64,000 nucleotides of DNA. Origin: Ruminococcus sp. GTDB lineage: Bacteria > Bacillota > Clostridia > Oscillospirales > Ruminococcaceae. The position numbers and the translations under genes are program-made. The DNA lies in assembly GCA_021199305.1 (NCBI GenBank), contig JAJQIH010000015.1, positions 1-64,000 on the forward strand. Direction: 5' to 3'. Positions within the stretch are counted from its first letter, which is position 1, and the number at the start of each line of letters is the position of its first letter. Positions 1 through 7,219 of the stretch are shown in pieces. A model generated the notes under the pieces. That model saw only the letters and a list, made by a program, of their open reading frames with translations, was not told where the DNA came from and made no database searches.

Positions 1-22
1 CCCCCCCCCCCCCCCCCCCCCA
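1..22. other. poly-C run at window edge
   Basis: Twenty-two consecutive C residues open the window and are followed at once by AT-rich sequence. A homopolymer of this length at the very edge is more like a sequencing or assembly artefact at a contig end than a biological feature. Confidence 0.7.
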
Positions 23-79
23 CTATAATAAATAAGAAGTTGAAATAAATTGAACTTTGTTGAATCAGTACGCAGGCGC

Positions 80-110
80 TTGTTCGGCAGTAGGGAAGAC
101 TAGTTATAAT
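80..110 (+). promoter_or_regulatory. possible SigA promoter of the first two-gene module
   Basis: A perfect TATAAT lies at 105-110. The best upstream hexamer is TTGTTC at 80-85, with a long 19-bp spacer. It sits 17 bp before the start codon at 128. The -10 is convincing and the -35 is weak. Confidence 0.45.
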
Positions 111-127
111 AATTGAGAGGGTGTACT

Positions 128-388
128 ATGGAAAACTCTGCTGTAATTAAAGCAAAGGAGAAATATGATTATCTATTTTCTTCGGCGGACAAAGTTAAGG
201 CGTTTGACAAATTGGCTGAGAAATACTATTTTGCTAATTTTGGCTCTACTTCTAAATCAGATTTGGATACCTTGATGTTTTCATTCTATATAGAACGGAT
301 ATTAGAGGCTTCTGAAAATGAATCTGCTACGATTACACTTTCGATAAATGACGTAGAATCTACAATATATGAAGACAGGGAGTGGTAA
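128..388 (+). CDS. hypothetical protein (first gene of a two-gene module)
   Basis: An 86-residue soluble protein of no family I recognise. It is rich in Lys, Glu, Asp and aromatic residues, reads as largely helical, and has no signal peptide or membrane segment. The start at 128 was preferred to the upstream TTG at 113 because a GAGAGGG ribosome site lies just before it. The stop codon is separated by a single base from the next start at 390, so the two proteins are probably made together. The small acidic pair in an AT-rich accessory stretch recalls toxin-antitoxin or immunity modules, but no diagnostic motif supports this. Confidence 0.7.
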   Translation: MENSAVIKAKEKYDYLFSSADKVKAFDKLAEKYYFANFGSTSKSDLDTLMFSFYIERILEASENESATITLSINDVESTIYEDREW

Positions 389-389
389 A

Positions 390-707
390 ATGAAATACTT
401 TGGCACAGCATATTTAGGAAATATCGATGCTTATGATATGAAAAAATTGAGTATTTATAACGATCCATATGAAGCTTTAACGATGGCAAACTCGGAGTGG
501 GATTCAGACCCTGAAAAGCAGATAGCTCGCCTTCTAATAGTATTAAGGAAAGGAGAAACGCCTAAAGAAAGTGTTAATGAAGACAAGGCGTATTTTCAGT
601 TCACGGATTCTCAGGCATGTAAGCAATTCGTTGAAAGCAAAAAAGAAATAGTATGGTCAAGACCAGAAAACCAAAAATGGAATGGAAATAGTAAATTGAT
701 GAGGTAA
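390..707 (+). CDS. hypothetical protein (second gene of a two-gene module)
   Basis: A 105-residue soluble protein of unknown function. It begins MKYFGTAYLGN, has a mixed alpha/beta look, and has a basic C-terminus ending in NSKLMR. No signal peptide or catalytic motif is visible. The start at 390 follows an AGGGAG ribosome site inside the end of the upstream gene, and one base separates it from that gene's stop, which suggests translational coupling. The ATG at 369 lies inside the upstream gene and lacks a better ribosome site. It could be the partner of the preceding protein. The pair is followed after 47 bp by the dockerin protein gene. Confidence 0.7.
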   Translation: MKYFGTAYLGNIDAYDMKKLSIYNDPYEALTMANSEWDSDPEKQIARLLIVLRKGETPKESVNEDKAYFQFTDSQACKQFVESKKEIVWSRPENQKWNGNSKLMR

Positions 708-754
708 TACTAATTGAAAAATATTTTGGACCAATATACAACGGAGGAAACATT

Positions 755-2479
755 ATGAAAAAGAAATTATTAAGTTTATTCACAGCACTCGCTATGGTAG
801 TTGGATTTACCATTTGCCTGCCCACAATTTCAGTTGGAGCGACGACCTTAACGTCGGGTGACTACGAGTACGAAATTCTCGAAGACGGAACTGCGGAAAT
901 TTCTTTCTACGACGGTACCGCTTCGACCGTAAATATTCCGAGTAAGATAGGCGGCTATACTGTTACAAGTATCGGCAATCGAGCTTTCTATGCTTATGAT
1001 ACTTTGACTAGCGTTACTATTCCAGACACAGTCACAAATATTGGCGAATATGCATTTGCTTGGTGCGATGGCTTAACTAGTGTAACAATCGGAGATTCTG
1101 TTACAAGTATTGGAGCTTCTGCATTTTTAGAGTGTGAAAGCTTGACTAGCATAACAATACCTGACTCTGTTATAATCATTGGAGATTATGCATTTTATGA
1201 CTGCTATGGCTTAGAAAGTGTAACAATCGGAGATTCTGTTACAACTATAGGCGATTATGCATTTTGTGGGTGTATGTACGGGTTTAAAAGCATAACTATC
1301 CCTGACTCTGTTATAACCATAGGCGAATATGCTTTTTGGTGTTGCGTTGGTTTGACTAAAATAACAATTCCAGACTCTGTTATAACCATAGGAGCTTATG
1401 CATTCAATGGTACACCTTGGCTTGAAAACAAGCAAGCCGAAGATCCATTGGTTGTAGTAAATGGAATACTAATTGACGGAACTACTTGTAGAGGTAATGT
1501 AACAATACCTGACACAGTTACCAGCATTGCAGATTCTGCATTTGCAGATAACGCTGTTTTAAGAAGCGTTACTATCCCAGATTCTGTTACTACTATAGGA
1601 GATGAAGCATTTTGTAATTGCGACAGCTTAACAAGCGTAACGATTGGAGACTCTGTTATAATTATTGGAGATTTCGCATTTTTTTATTGCGACAGCTTAA
1701 CAAGCGTAACAATTGGCAATTCTGTTACAAGTATAGGAGAATATGCATTTGCTGGATGTAGAAACTTAGTAAGCATAACAATCCCTGATTCTGTTACAAG
1801 TATAGGAGGTGCGGCACTTGATGCGTGTGATAATTTAGTTATTTACTGCTATTCAGGTTCATATGCAGAAGAGTACGCAATTAAATATGATATAGAATAT
1901 GTTTTGCTAGATGACCCAGGCGAGGAAACCACAACAGAGGAACCAACAACAGAAGATCCAACCGAAGAACCTACTACAGAGCCAACAACTGAATTAACAT
2001 ACGAGTATGAAATACTTGATGAAAACACAGTAGAAATCACAGCTTACACGGAAAGTGCTACTGAGATTGAAATTCCTAGCGAAATTGACGGATATACTGT
2101 TACAAGTATAGGAGATTCAGCTTTTGCTAATACAAGTCTTACAAGTGTAACAATCCCTGAAACAGTCACAAGCATAGCAGCTAACGCCTTTGATGGCTGT
2201 GACAACCTCGTAATCTATTGTTACTCTGGTTCATACGCAGAAGAGTATGCGACAGTTCACGGCATAGAGTATGTTCTGATTGAAGATGTTATTTTAATGG
2301 GCGACATAAATTCTGACGGAAAGATAACAACAGCAGATGTCGGTCTTGCAAACAGCCACGCAAAGGGCATAAAGCTCTTATCAGATGAACAGTTTGAAGT
2401 CGCTGATATGAATAGCGACGGCAAGGTAACGACAGCAGACGTCGGAATAATCAACGCATATGCCAAAGGGATAAGATAA
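755..2479 (+). CDS. secreted BspA-type leucine-rich-repeat protein with C-terminal type I dockerin
   Basis: A 574-residue exported protein. Residues 1-29 form a signal peptide (KKK, hydrophobic core, VGA end). About ten LRR_5/BspA-type repeats of roughly 23 residues follow, with the recurring pattern SVTIPDSVTSIG-YAF-C. A Thr/Glu/Pro linker at about 390-414 leads to a second short repeat block. Residues 516-574 form a type I dockerin: two calcium loops (DINSDGK and DMNSDGK), each followed by TTADVG and an AKG helix end. Dockerins bind cohesins, so the protein probably docks onto a scaffold or cell-surface cohesin. BspA repeats usually serve in adhesion or ligand binding. The start has a GGAGG site at 743-747. 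It is the clearest cellulosome-type signature in the window. Confidence 0.93.
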   Translation: MKKKLLSLFTALAMVVGFTICLPTISVGATTLTSGDYEYEILEDGTAEISFYDGTASTVNIPSKIGGYTVTSIGNRAFYAYDTLTSVTIPDTVTNIGEYAFAWCDGLTSVTIGDSVTSIGASAFLECESLTSITIPDSVIIIGDYAFYDCYGLESVTIGDSVTTIGDYAFCGCMYGFKSITIPDSVITIGEYAFWCCVGLTKITIPDSVITIGAYAFNGTPWLENKQAEDPLVVVNGILIDGTTCRGNVTIPDTVTSIADSAFADNAVLRSVTIPDSVTTIGDEAFCNCDSLTSVTIGDSVIIIGDFAFFYCDSLTSVTIGNSVTSIGEYAFAGCRNLVSITIPDSVTSIGGAALDACDNLVIYCYSGSYAEEYAIKYDIEYVLLDDPGEETTTEEPTTEDPTEEPTTEPTTELTYEYEILDENTVEITAYTESATEIEIPSEIDGYTVTSIGDSAFANTSLTSVTIPETVTSIAANAFDGCDNLVIYCYSGSYAEEYATVHGIEYVLIEDVILMGDINSDGKITTADVGLANSHAKGIKLLSDEQFEVADMNSDGKVTTADVGIINAYAKGIR

Positions 2480-2500
2480 ATTTACTTTCGGTTAACCGTA

Positions 2501-2536
2501 CAAAGCAGCAGGCACCACGCCTGCTGCTTTGTTCTA
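2501..2536 (+). terminator. Rho-independent terminator of the dockerin protein gene
   Basis: A perfect 13-bp stem pairs 2501-2513 with 2519-2531 around a 5-base loop (ACCAC). The T-rich tail is short (TTCTATAG). The 2537-2668 stretch after it holds no gene that I can support. Confidence 0.75.
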
Positions 2537-2668
2537 TAGTGAAAAACAAATAAAACCTAATAAAAAGTTCAATACATCCACCCCCAAAAAACCACCCCTT
2601 ATTTTCTCCATTCTCTCTACTCCGCTTACCTCTTCACCCACATCACAACTATTAACCCAAAAACCAAA

Positions 2669-2704
2669 AAGCAGACCGAAAAATCAGTCTGCTTGTTTTT
2701 TATT
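2669..2704. terminator. bidirectional terminator, mainly for the ispE operon
   Basis: Stem AAGCAGAC at 2669-2676 pairs with GTCTGCTT at 2687-2694. T-rich tracts flank it on both strands: TGTTTTTTATTT on plus, TTTTTGGTTTTT on minus. It lies directly after the ispE stop on the minus strand. Confidence 0.8.
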
Positions 2705-3570
2705 TACTTAAATTCTACTCCGTTTTGAACCGGCTTTGCAAGGTGAACAAACGGAAAGCGCCCCGAAAGCTCGCTGTAAGCCTTTTTTGCGTCGGACTGA
2801 TTGTCGAATAGTCCGAAAACTGCACTTCCGCTTCCGGTCATTATAGCGCCCAGCGCACCGCTTTCAATTAGCGCCGCCTTAGCTTCATTGATTACTTCCT
2901 TTGGCGTTACAAGCTCAAATACGTTGTACAGATTTTTTGAAAGGGTAGATATATCTCCCTGAGCGATAGCGCCTGAAAGCTCGTCCTGATTGAAGCTGCT
3001 GCTGATGTTCGCCTCATCGCATCGCTTGTAAGCGGCGTCTGTTGGCGACAGAACATCTGACTTTACAATAAGCGCATAGAAATTGTCAAGTGGTTCAAGC
3101 GGGGTAAGCTTCTCGCCAATTCCCTCGCAGAGAATAGTTCCGCCGCACATACAAAACGCTACGTCTGCGCCGACCGACACGCCAATCTTTAAAAGCTCGT
3201 CCTTTGAAGCGTTAAGCTCAAAAAGCTCATTGAGAGCGAGGAGCGTAGCTGCTGCGTCTGCGCTTCCACCGGCAAGTCCTGCGCCGTGCGGAATTTTTTT
3301 CTCTATGTGGATTTTTACACCCCGCTCGCCGTACCGCTCAAAGAGCTTTGCCGCCGCTTTGCAGACGATATTTTTTTCTCCTGTCGGAATACTGTCGTCG
3401 TCGCAGGTTATAAAAATGCCATTCTGGTTGCTCTTTTCAAAGTAAAGCGAGTCGCAAAGTGAAACGCTTTGCATAACAGTTGATAAGAGGTGATAGCCGT
3501 CGTCACGCCTGCCAGTAATGTCGAGCGAAAGATTTATTTTGGCAAAAGCCAAAGCTTTGATTTTATCCAT
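2704..3570 (-). CDS. ispE: 4-diphosphocytidyl-2-C-methyl-D-erythritol kinase
   Basis: GHMP-family kinase of the MEP isoprenoid pathway. It phosphorylates the 2-hydroxyl of CDP-methylerythritol using ATP. The 288 residues match the family length. Visible signatures are the N-terminal AFAKINLSLDITGRRDDGYH motif, the ATP-binding PHGAGLAGGSADAAA, and the C-terminal GSGSAVFG. It is the last gene of the minus-strand lrp-aminotransferase-ispE run, 5 bp after the aminotransferase stop, and is closed by a terminator. dxr, ispG and ispF elsewhere in the window belong to the same pathway. Confidence 0.96.
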   Translation of the reverse strand: MDKIKALAFAKINLSLDITGRRDDGYHLLSTVMQSVSLCDSLYFEKSNQNGIFITCDDDSIPTGEKNIVCKAAAKLFERYGERGVKIHIEKKIPHGAGLAGGSADAAATLLALNELFELNASKDELLKIGVSVGADVAFCMCGGTILCEGIGEKLTPLEPLDNFYALIVKSDVLSPTDAAYKRCDEANISSSFNQDELSGAIAQGDISTLSKNLYNVFELVTPKEVINEAKAALIESGALGAIMTGSGSAVFGLFDNQSDAKKAYSELSGRFPFVHLAKPVQNGVEFK

Positions 3571-3575
3571 GCCCT

Positions 3576-4748
3576 TTAAGCTTTAAGCTCCTCCAGAAAT
3601 TCGCCGATACATTTAAGAGCAATCTTCAAGTGCTTGAGCGAATAAGCGTAAGAAACCCTAACGAAGCCTTCGCCGCAGTCGCCGAAAGCGTTTCCAGGAA
3701 CGACAGCAACCTTCTTTGAAAGCAAAAGCTTCTCGCAAAACTCTTCGCTTGAAAGTCCGGTTGACTTTATACAAGGGAAGACATAAAACGCTCCCTCAGG
3801 CGTAAAGCAATGAAGTCCAAGCTTATTGAATCCGTCAACCACAAACCTTCTGCGCATATCGTATTCTTCAGCCATCATTTTGACGTCGCTCAAACAATTC
3901 TGAAGTCCTTCGATCGCCGCATATTGAGAAACTGTAGGCGACGACATTATAACGTACTGGTGAATTTTAAGAACCTGCGAAACTATCTCCTTTGGACCGC
4001 ACAAAAATCCGAGTCGCCAGCCAGTCATAGCAAAGCCTTTTGAAAAGCCGTTGATTAAAACTGTTCGCTCTTTCATTCCGTCAATTTCAACTATTGAGGT
4101 GTGCTTTCGTCCATAAGTAAGCTCAGAATATATTTCGTCTGACAAAACCATTATGTTGGTTCCTCGTAGAACCTCAGCTATAGCCTCCAGGTCCTCTCTT
4201 GTCATAATAGCGCCTGTCGGATTGTTAGGGAAGGGAAGAACCAGCGCTTTGGTTTTGTCGGTTATTTTTTCTCTTAGCTCATCAGCAGTGAGCTTGAAAT
4301 TATCCTCTTCCTTGGTTTCGATAATTACAGCCGTTCCGCCGCAAAGCTCAACAATCGGACGATAGCAGACAAAGCAAGGCTCAATAATCAAGACCTCATC
4401 TCCCGGCTCTATCATTGCACGAATGGATAAATCAATAGCTTCCGAGCCGCCGACAGTTACAATTATTTCGCTTTCGCTGTCGTAATGCGTGTGAACTGAA
4501 TTTTCTATATATCTGGAAATTTCAGCTCTCAGATCTGCAAGTCCTGCGTTAGCGGTGTAGAAGGTTTTTCCCTGCTCAAGCGCCGTAATAGCAGCTCTTC
4601 TTATCGGCCAGGGCGTCTGAAAATCAGGCTCGCCGACGCCGAGAGAAATCGCTCCCTCAGTCGTTGCGGCAAGGTCGAAAAACTTTCTTATTCCCGAAGG
4701 CTTCATCACACGAGTTGCCTTGTTTATAATCTTGTTGTAATCCATCAT
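3576..4748 (-). CDS. pyridoxal-phosphate aminotransferase, class I/II
   Basis: A 390-residue fold-type I aminotransferase of the AspC/PatA group, cytoplasmic. Visible signatures are GVGEPDFQTP near the N-terminus, FPNNPTGAI, LSDEIYSEL, the PLP-Lys motif NGFSKGFAMTGWRLG, and a C-terminal Arg in GFVRVSYAYS that would bind the substrate carboxylate. The start overlaps the stop of the upstream Lrp-type regulator in ATGA, so the two are translationally coupled. In Firmicutes this Lrp-aminotransferase pair is common, and the regulator probably senses an amino acid related to the substrate. The exact amino donor cannot be read from sequence. Confidence 0.92.
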   Translation of the reverse strand: MMDYNKIINKATRVMKPSGIRKFFDLAATTEGAISLGVGEPDFQTPWPIRRAAITALEQGKTFYTANAGLADLRAEISRYIENSVHTHYDSESEIIVTVGGSEAIDLSIRAMIEPGDEVLIIEPCFVCYRPIVELCGGTAVIIETKEEDNFKLTADELREKITDKTKALVLPFPNNPTGAIMTREDLEAIAEVLRGTNIMVLSDEIYSELTYGRKHTSIVEIDGMKERTVLINGFSKGFAMTGWRLGFLCGPKEIVSQVLKIHQYVIMSSPTVSQYAAIEGLQNCLSDVKMMAEEYDMRRRFVVDGFNKLGLHCFTPEGAFYVFPCIKSTGLSSEEFCEKLLLSKKVAVVPGNAFGDCGEGFVRVSYAYSLKHLKIALKCIGEFLEELKA

Positions 4749-5221
4749 GGGCTGACAAACCCTCTCTCGTCAACAATTTCTTCGTTAAGGTCAACTCCGT
4801 TGTCCTTGTACTTTTTCAGGACAAAATGTGTGGCGGTTGATAAAATTCCGTCAAGCGGAGCTAAGCGTTGAGAAACGAAGAGAGAAACGTCCAGAAGCGT
4901 TTTGCCCTTTACTGTAACGCCAAGATCGTATGCGCCTGACATCAGCCATACATTTTCAACCTCTTCGTATTGACCTACTGCTCTGGCAATAGCGTCAAAG
5001 CCGCTTTGAGCCTTCGGCGAAACCTTTAGCTCGATATAAGCGGTAACAGGATTTAAATCTGCCTGCTCGTCTATAACGGCGCTGTATCCCTTGATAACGC
5101 CTTCACTTTCGAGTCTGGCAATTTCATCGTTTACCTCTTGTTCGGTTTTTCCGAGCAAAACCGCAAGCTCTGCGCTCGAAGTACGGGCATTTCTTTTTAA
5201 TAGATTTAAAAGAGCGTCCAT
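4745..5221 (-). CDS. Lrp/AsnC family transcriptional regulator
   Basis: A 158-residue regulator. The N-terminal winged helix-turn-helix (about residues 1-50: LLKRNARTSSAELAVLLG, then a wing ending IKGYSAVID) is followed by an alpha-beta RAM ligand-binding domain (about 60-140). Lrp proteins usually form octamers and respond to amino acids. It is the first gene of the operon with an aminotransferase and ispE, and has a strong AGGAGG ribosome site and its own promoter. It may regulate the downstream aminotransferase, which is inference from coupling. Confidence 0.92.
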   Translation of the reverse strand: MDALLNLLKRNARTSSAELAVLLGKTEQEVNDEIARLESEGVIKGYSAVIDEQADLNPVTAYIELKVSPKAQSGFDAIARAVGQYEEVENVWLMSGAYDLGVTVKGKTLLDVSLFVSQRLAPLDGILSTATHFVLKKYKDNGVDLNEEIVDERGFVSP

Positions 5222-5253
5222 ATTTACGCCTCCTTGAAAAATTGTTACTACTA

Positions 5254-5282
5254 ATTATACAACAATTTGTATTTTCAGTCAA
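5254..5282 (-). promoter_or_regulatory. SigA promoter of the lrp-aminotransferase-ispE operon
   Basis: Read on the minus strand: TTGACT (5282-5277), 17-bp spacer, TATAAT (5259-5254). This is near-perfect consensus, upstream of the AGGAGG site of the Lrp-type gene. Confidence 0.85.
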
Positions 5283-5306
5283 TACAAAAGATTTCGCAAA
5301 AACCAA

Positions 5307-5334
5307 GGGCGAGCAGCACTTACGCTACCCGCCC
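5307..5334 (-). terminator. terminator of the HPr-like gene
   Basis: An interrupted stem GGGCG-GGTAGC...GCTGC-TCGCCC on the minus strand is followed by TTGGTTTTT. It lies between the HPr-like stop and the promoter of the lrp operon. Confidence 0.65.
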
Positions 5335-5357
5335 TCACAAGTTTGTTTTTTAGTCAA

Positions 5358-5588
5358 TTAGTCGACGATGAACTTCTTGATTTCTGCAAGAAACTTATCA
5401 GCATCGTCTGTGTGAGCAACCAATTCGATTTTGTTTGAAAGGTCAAGGCTGAAAATACCCATAATTGACTTAGCATCAACAGCATATCTTCCTGAAACAA
5501 GATCGACATCAAAGTCGTACAGGGTTACTGTGCTAACGAATTCCTTTACATCGGCGATTGACTCGAGTAAAATGTTTGTCTTTACCAT
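5358..5588 (-). CDS. HPr-like protein lacking the active-site His (Crh-like)
   Basis: A 76-residue protein with the HPr fold signature AKSIMGIFSLDLS, where Ser41 matches HPr Ser46, the HPr-kinase target. The region that in HPr carries the GLHARPA active site reads ESIADVKEFVS, with no His at the phosphotransfer position. By homology it cannot pass phosphate to sugar permeases. It resembles Bacillus Crh, which has Gln there and acts only as a Ser-phosphorylated CcpA partner. It stands alone between its own promoter and terminator, divergent from mtaB, with a GAGGAGGA ribosome site. A role in carbon catabolite control is inference; hprK and ccpA are not in the window. Confidence 0.88.
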   Translation of the reverse strand: MVKTNILLESIADVKEFVSTVTLYDFDVDLVSGRYAVDAKSIMGIFSLDLSNKIELVAHTDDADKFLAEIKKFIVD

Positions 5589-5658
5589 AATTTGTTCCTC
5601 CTCTAAAAAATTTAAGAAGACCCTTAGGAATTCTTGTAGAGCTTTTCTCTACATCTCA

Positions 5659-5686
5659 AATATATCACATTAAAAAAATTTGTCAA
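5659..5686 (-). promoter_or_regulatory. SigA promoter of the HPr-like gene
   Basis: Minus strand: TTGACA (5686-5681), 16-bp spacer, TATATT (5664-5659) with an upstream TG at the extended -10 position. The leader before the start at 5588 is about 65 bases. Confidence 0.8.
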
Positions 5687-5705
5687 TGGGATTTCTGTAA
5701 AAAAT

Positions 5706-5734
5706 TTGAAAAAACGCAAGATTTGTTGTATACT
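5706..5734 (+). promoter_or_regulatory. SigA promoter of mtaB
   Basis: TTGAAA at 5706-5711, 17-bp spacer, TATACT at 5729-5734. It faces away from the HPr-like promoter. Confidence 0.8.
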
Positions 5735-5764
5735 ATTTACGAATGGCGAAACCAGAGCCTGAAT

Positions 5765-5783
5765 TTTGTGCAATTTGCACAAA
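5765..5783 (+). promoter_or_regulatory. perfect inverted repeat in the mtaB leader (candidate operator)
   Basis: TTTGTGCAA (5765-5773) and TTGCACAAA (5775-5783) are exact reverse complements around one base. The half-site TTTGTGCAA recurs at 5798-5806, just before the ribosome site. The repeat lies about 25-45 bases after the predicted transcription start, a usual place for a repressor operator. No T-tract follows, so it is not a terminator. The cognate regulator is unknown. Confidence 0.6.
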
Positions 5784-5827
5784 TGCAAACAGCATATTTT
5801 GTGCAAAAAACCGAAGGAAATTGTGAA

Positions 5828-7141
5828 ATGAACATATATTATATCAACTTTGGCTGCAAGGTCAACGCTTATGAGCTTGAAGCGATAAAGGAACTGGCGG
5901 AGAGCCTGGGACATAGCGAGGTAAGCGACGTTTCGCTTGCTGACGCCGTAATAATAAACAGCTGTACAGTAACAGGTGAAGCGAGCCGAAAGTGTAAAAA
6001 TGCGGCGAAGTCAGCAAGACTTCACAACAAGAACGCCTGCGTTGCAATTATTGGCTGCTTTCCACAGGCGTTTAAGCAAAGCTTACTGTCGCAAGGCTAT
6101 TTTGATGTGGCGGTCGGCACTAAAAACAAAGCGAGCGTAATAAATTACATCGAGCAGTTTTTAAAAACCCGCAAAAGAATAATTGCAGTAGACGAGTTTG
6201 CGCCTTCCGATACGTTTGAGCAAATGCGCGTTTGCAGGAGCGATTCAAAGACGAGAGCAGTTTTGAAAATCGAGGACGGCTGCAATATGTTTTGCTCCTA
6301 TTGTATCATTCCGTTCGCAAGGGGCAGAGTCAGAAGCCGAAGCCTTGAAGAAATCAAAAGCGAAGCTATAAAGCTTGCCGACCACGGACACAAGGAGATT
6401 GTCCTCGTCGGAATTAACCTTTGCTGCTACGGAAAAGATTTACAAAACACAACCCTTGCTGACGCTGTAAGAGTTGTCAACGATATACCGCAAATTGAAA
6501 GAATAAGGCTCGGCTCTATAGAACCTGAGATGCTTGATGATAATGAAATAGCAAAGCTCAAAGGCTGCGAAAAGCTTTGCGGACATTTTCATTTGTCGCT
6601 GCAAAGCGGCTGTGACAAAACGCTTAAAGCTATGAACAGGCGATACACCACGAAGCAGTATAAGACGCTTGTAAAAAAGCTCAGAGCGGAATTTGAAAAC
6701 GCATCGATTACCACCGACATTATGGTGGGTTTTCCGGGCGAAACGGACGAAGACTTTAACCAGTCGCTCGAATTTGTAAAAGATATAAGCTTTGCCTCGG
6801 CGCATATTTTCCCTTATTCCGTAAGAGAGGGAACCAAAGCGGCGGGAATGCCAGGGCAGGTGTCGCCTGAAATAAAGAAACAGCGTACGGCAAAGATGAA
6901 AGAGATAACGGACGCCTGCAAAAATGAGTTTTTACGCTCTCAGGTTTCAAAGCTCCAGAGGGTGATTTTTGAGCGTGACGAGGGACTTGATTACCATAGA
7001 GGACATACCGAAAATTATACGCCTGTAAGAGTTCCAAAGATAGATATTCAAAGTAATTTGCACAAAAAAAGTTTTTGTGTTAGAATAGTGGAAGCGAGAG
7101 ACGATTTTTGCTTGGGCGAAATAGAGGACGACAAATATTAA
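5828..7141 (+). CDS. mtaB: tRNA (N6-threonylcarbamoyladenosine(37)-C2)-methylthiotransferase
   Basis: Radical-SAM methylthiotransferase that converts t6A37 to ms2t6A37 in tRNAs reading ANN codons. It has 437 residues from the start at 5828, chosen for the GAAGGA site at 5813-5818 and because MNIYYINFGCKVN is the usual family N-terminus; upstream in-frame codons run through the promoter. The N-terminal domain carries the auxiliary-cluster Cys motifs (FGCKVN, SCTVTG, GCFPQ). The radical-SAM cluster is CNMFCSYC with Cys152, 156 and 159. A TRAM-like RNA-binding domain ends the protein (about 375-435). The gene has its own promoter with a palindrome in the leader; purL follows after 78 bp. Confidence 0.93.
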   Translation: MNIYYINFGCKVNAYELEAIKELAESLGHSEVSDVSLADAVIINSCTVTGEASRKCKNAAKSARLHNKNACVAIIGCFPQAFKQSLLSQGYFDVAVGTKNKASVINYIEQFLKTRKRIIAVDEFAPSDTFEQMRVCRSDSKTRAVLKIEDGCNMFCSYCIIPFARGRVRSRSLEEIKSEAIKLADHGHKEIVLVGINLCCYGKDLQNTTLADAVRVVNDIPQIERIRLGSIEPEMLDDNEIAKLKGCEKLCGHFHLSLQSGCDKTLKAMNRRYTTKQYKTLVKKLRAEFENASITTDIMVGFPGETDEDFNQSLEFVKDISFASAHIFPYSVREGTKAAGMPGQVSPEIKKQRTAKMKEITDACKNEFLRSQVSKLQRVIFERDEGLDYHRGHTENYTPVRVPKIDIQSNLHKKSFCVRIVEARDDFCLGEIEDDKY

Positions 7142-7219
7142 ACGAAGGGCGGATTGGAATACAGAAAGAATTTCCAACGCTTGTGATTAAGCATTTAATT
7201 TTTGAAGGGAGTTTTATAA

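Noticed and set aside
960-1820. Repeated DNA of about 69-bp period that could suggest a CRISPR array
   Set aside because: The repeats are coding leucine-rich repeats in one frame, imperfect and without unique spacers.
2529-2711. 60-codon plus-strand frame between the dockerin gene and ispE
   Set aside because: It starts within a terminator and crosses a second one; the Lys/Pro/Ser-rich translation has no ribosome site.
7058-7066. TTGCACAAA copy near the end of mtaB, matching the leader half-site
   Set aside because: It is a single half-site within conserved coding sequence; chance is the simpler explanation.
7142-7219. Possible purine riboswitch before purL
   Set aside because: The gap is 78 bp, with no conserved purine-aptamer core or terminator.
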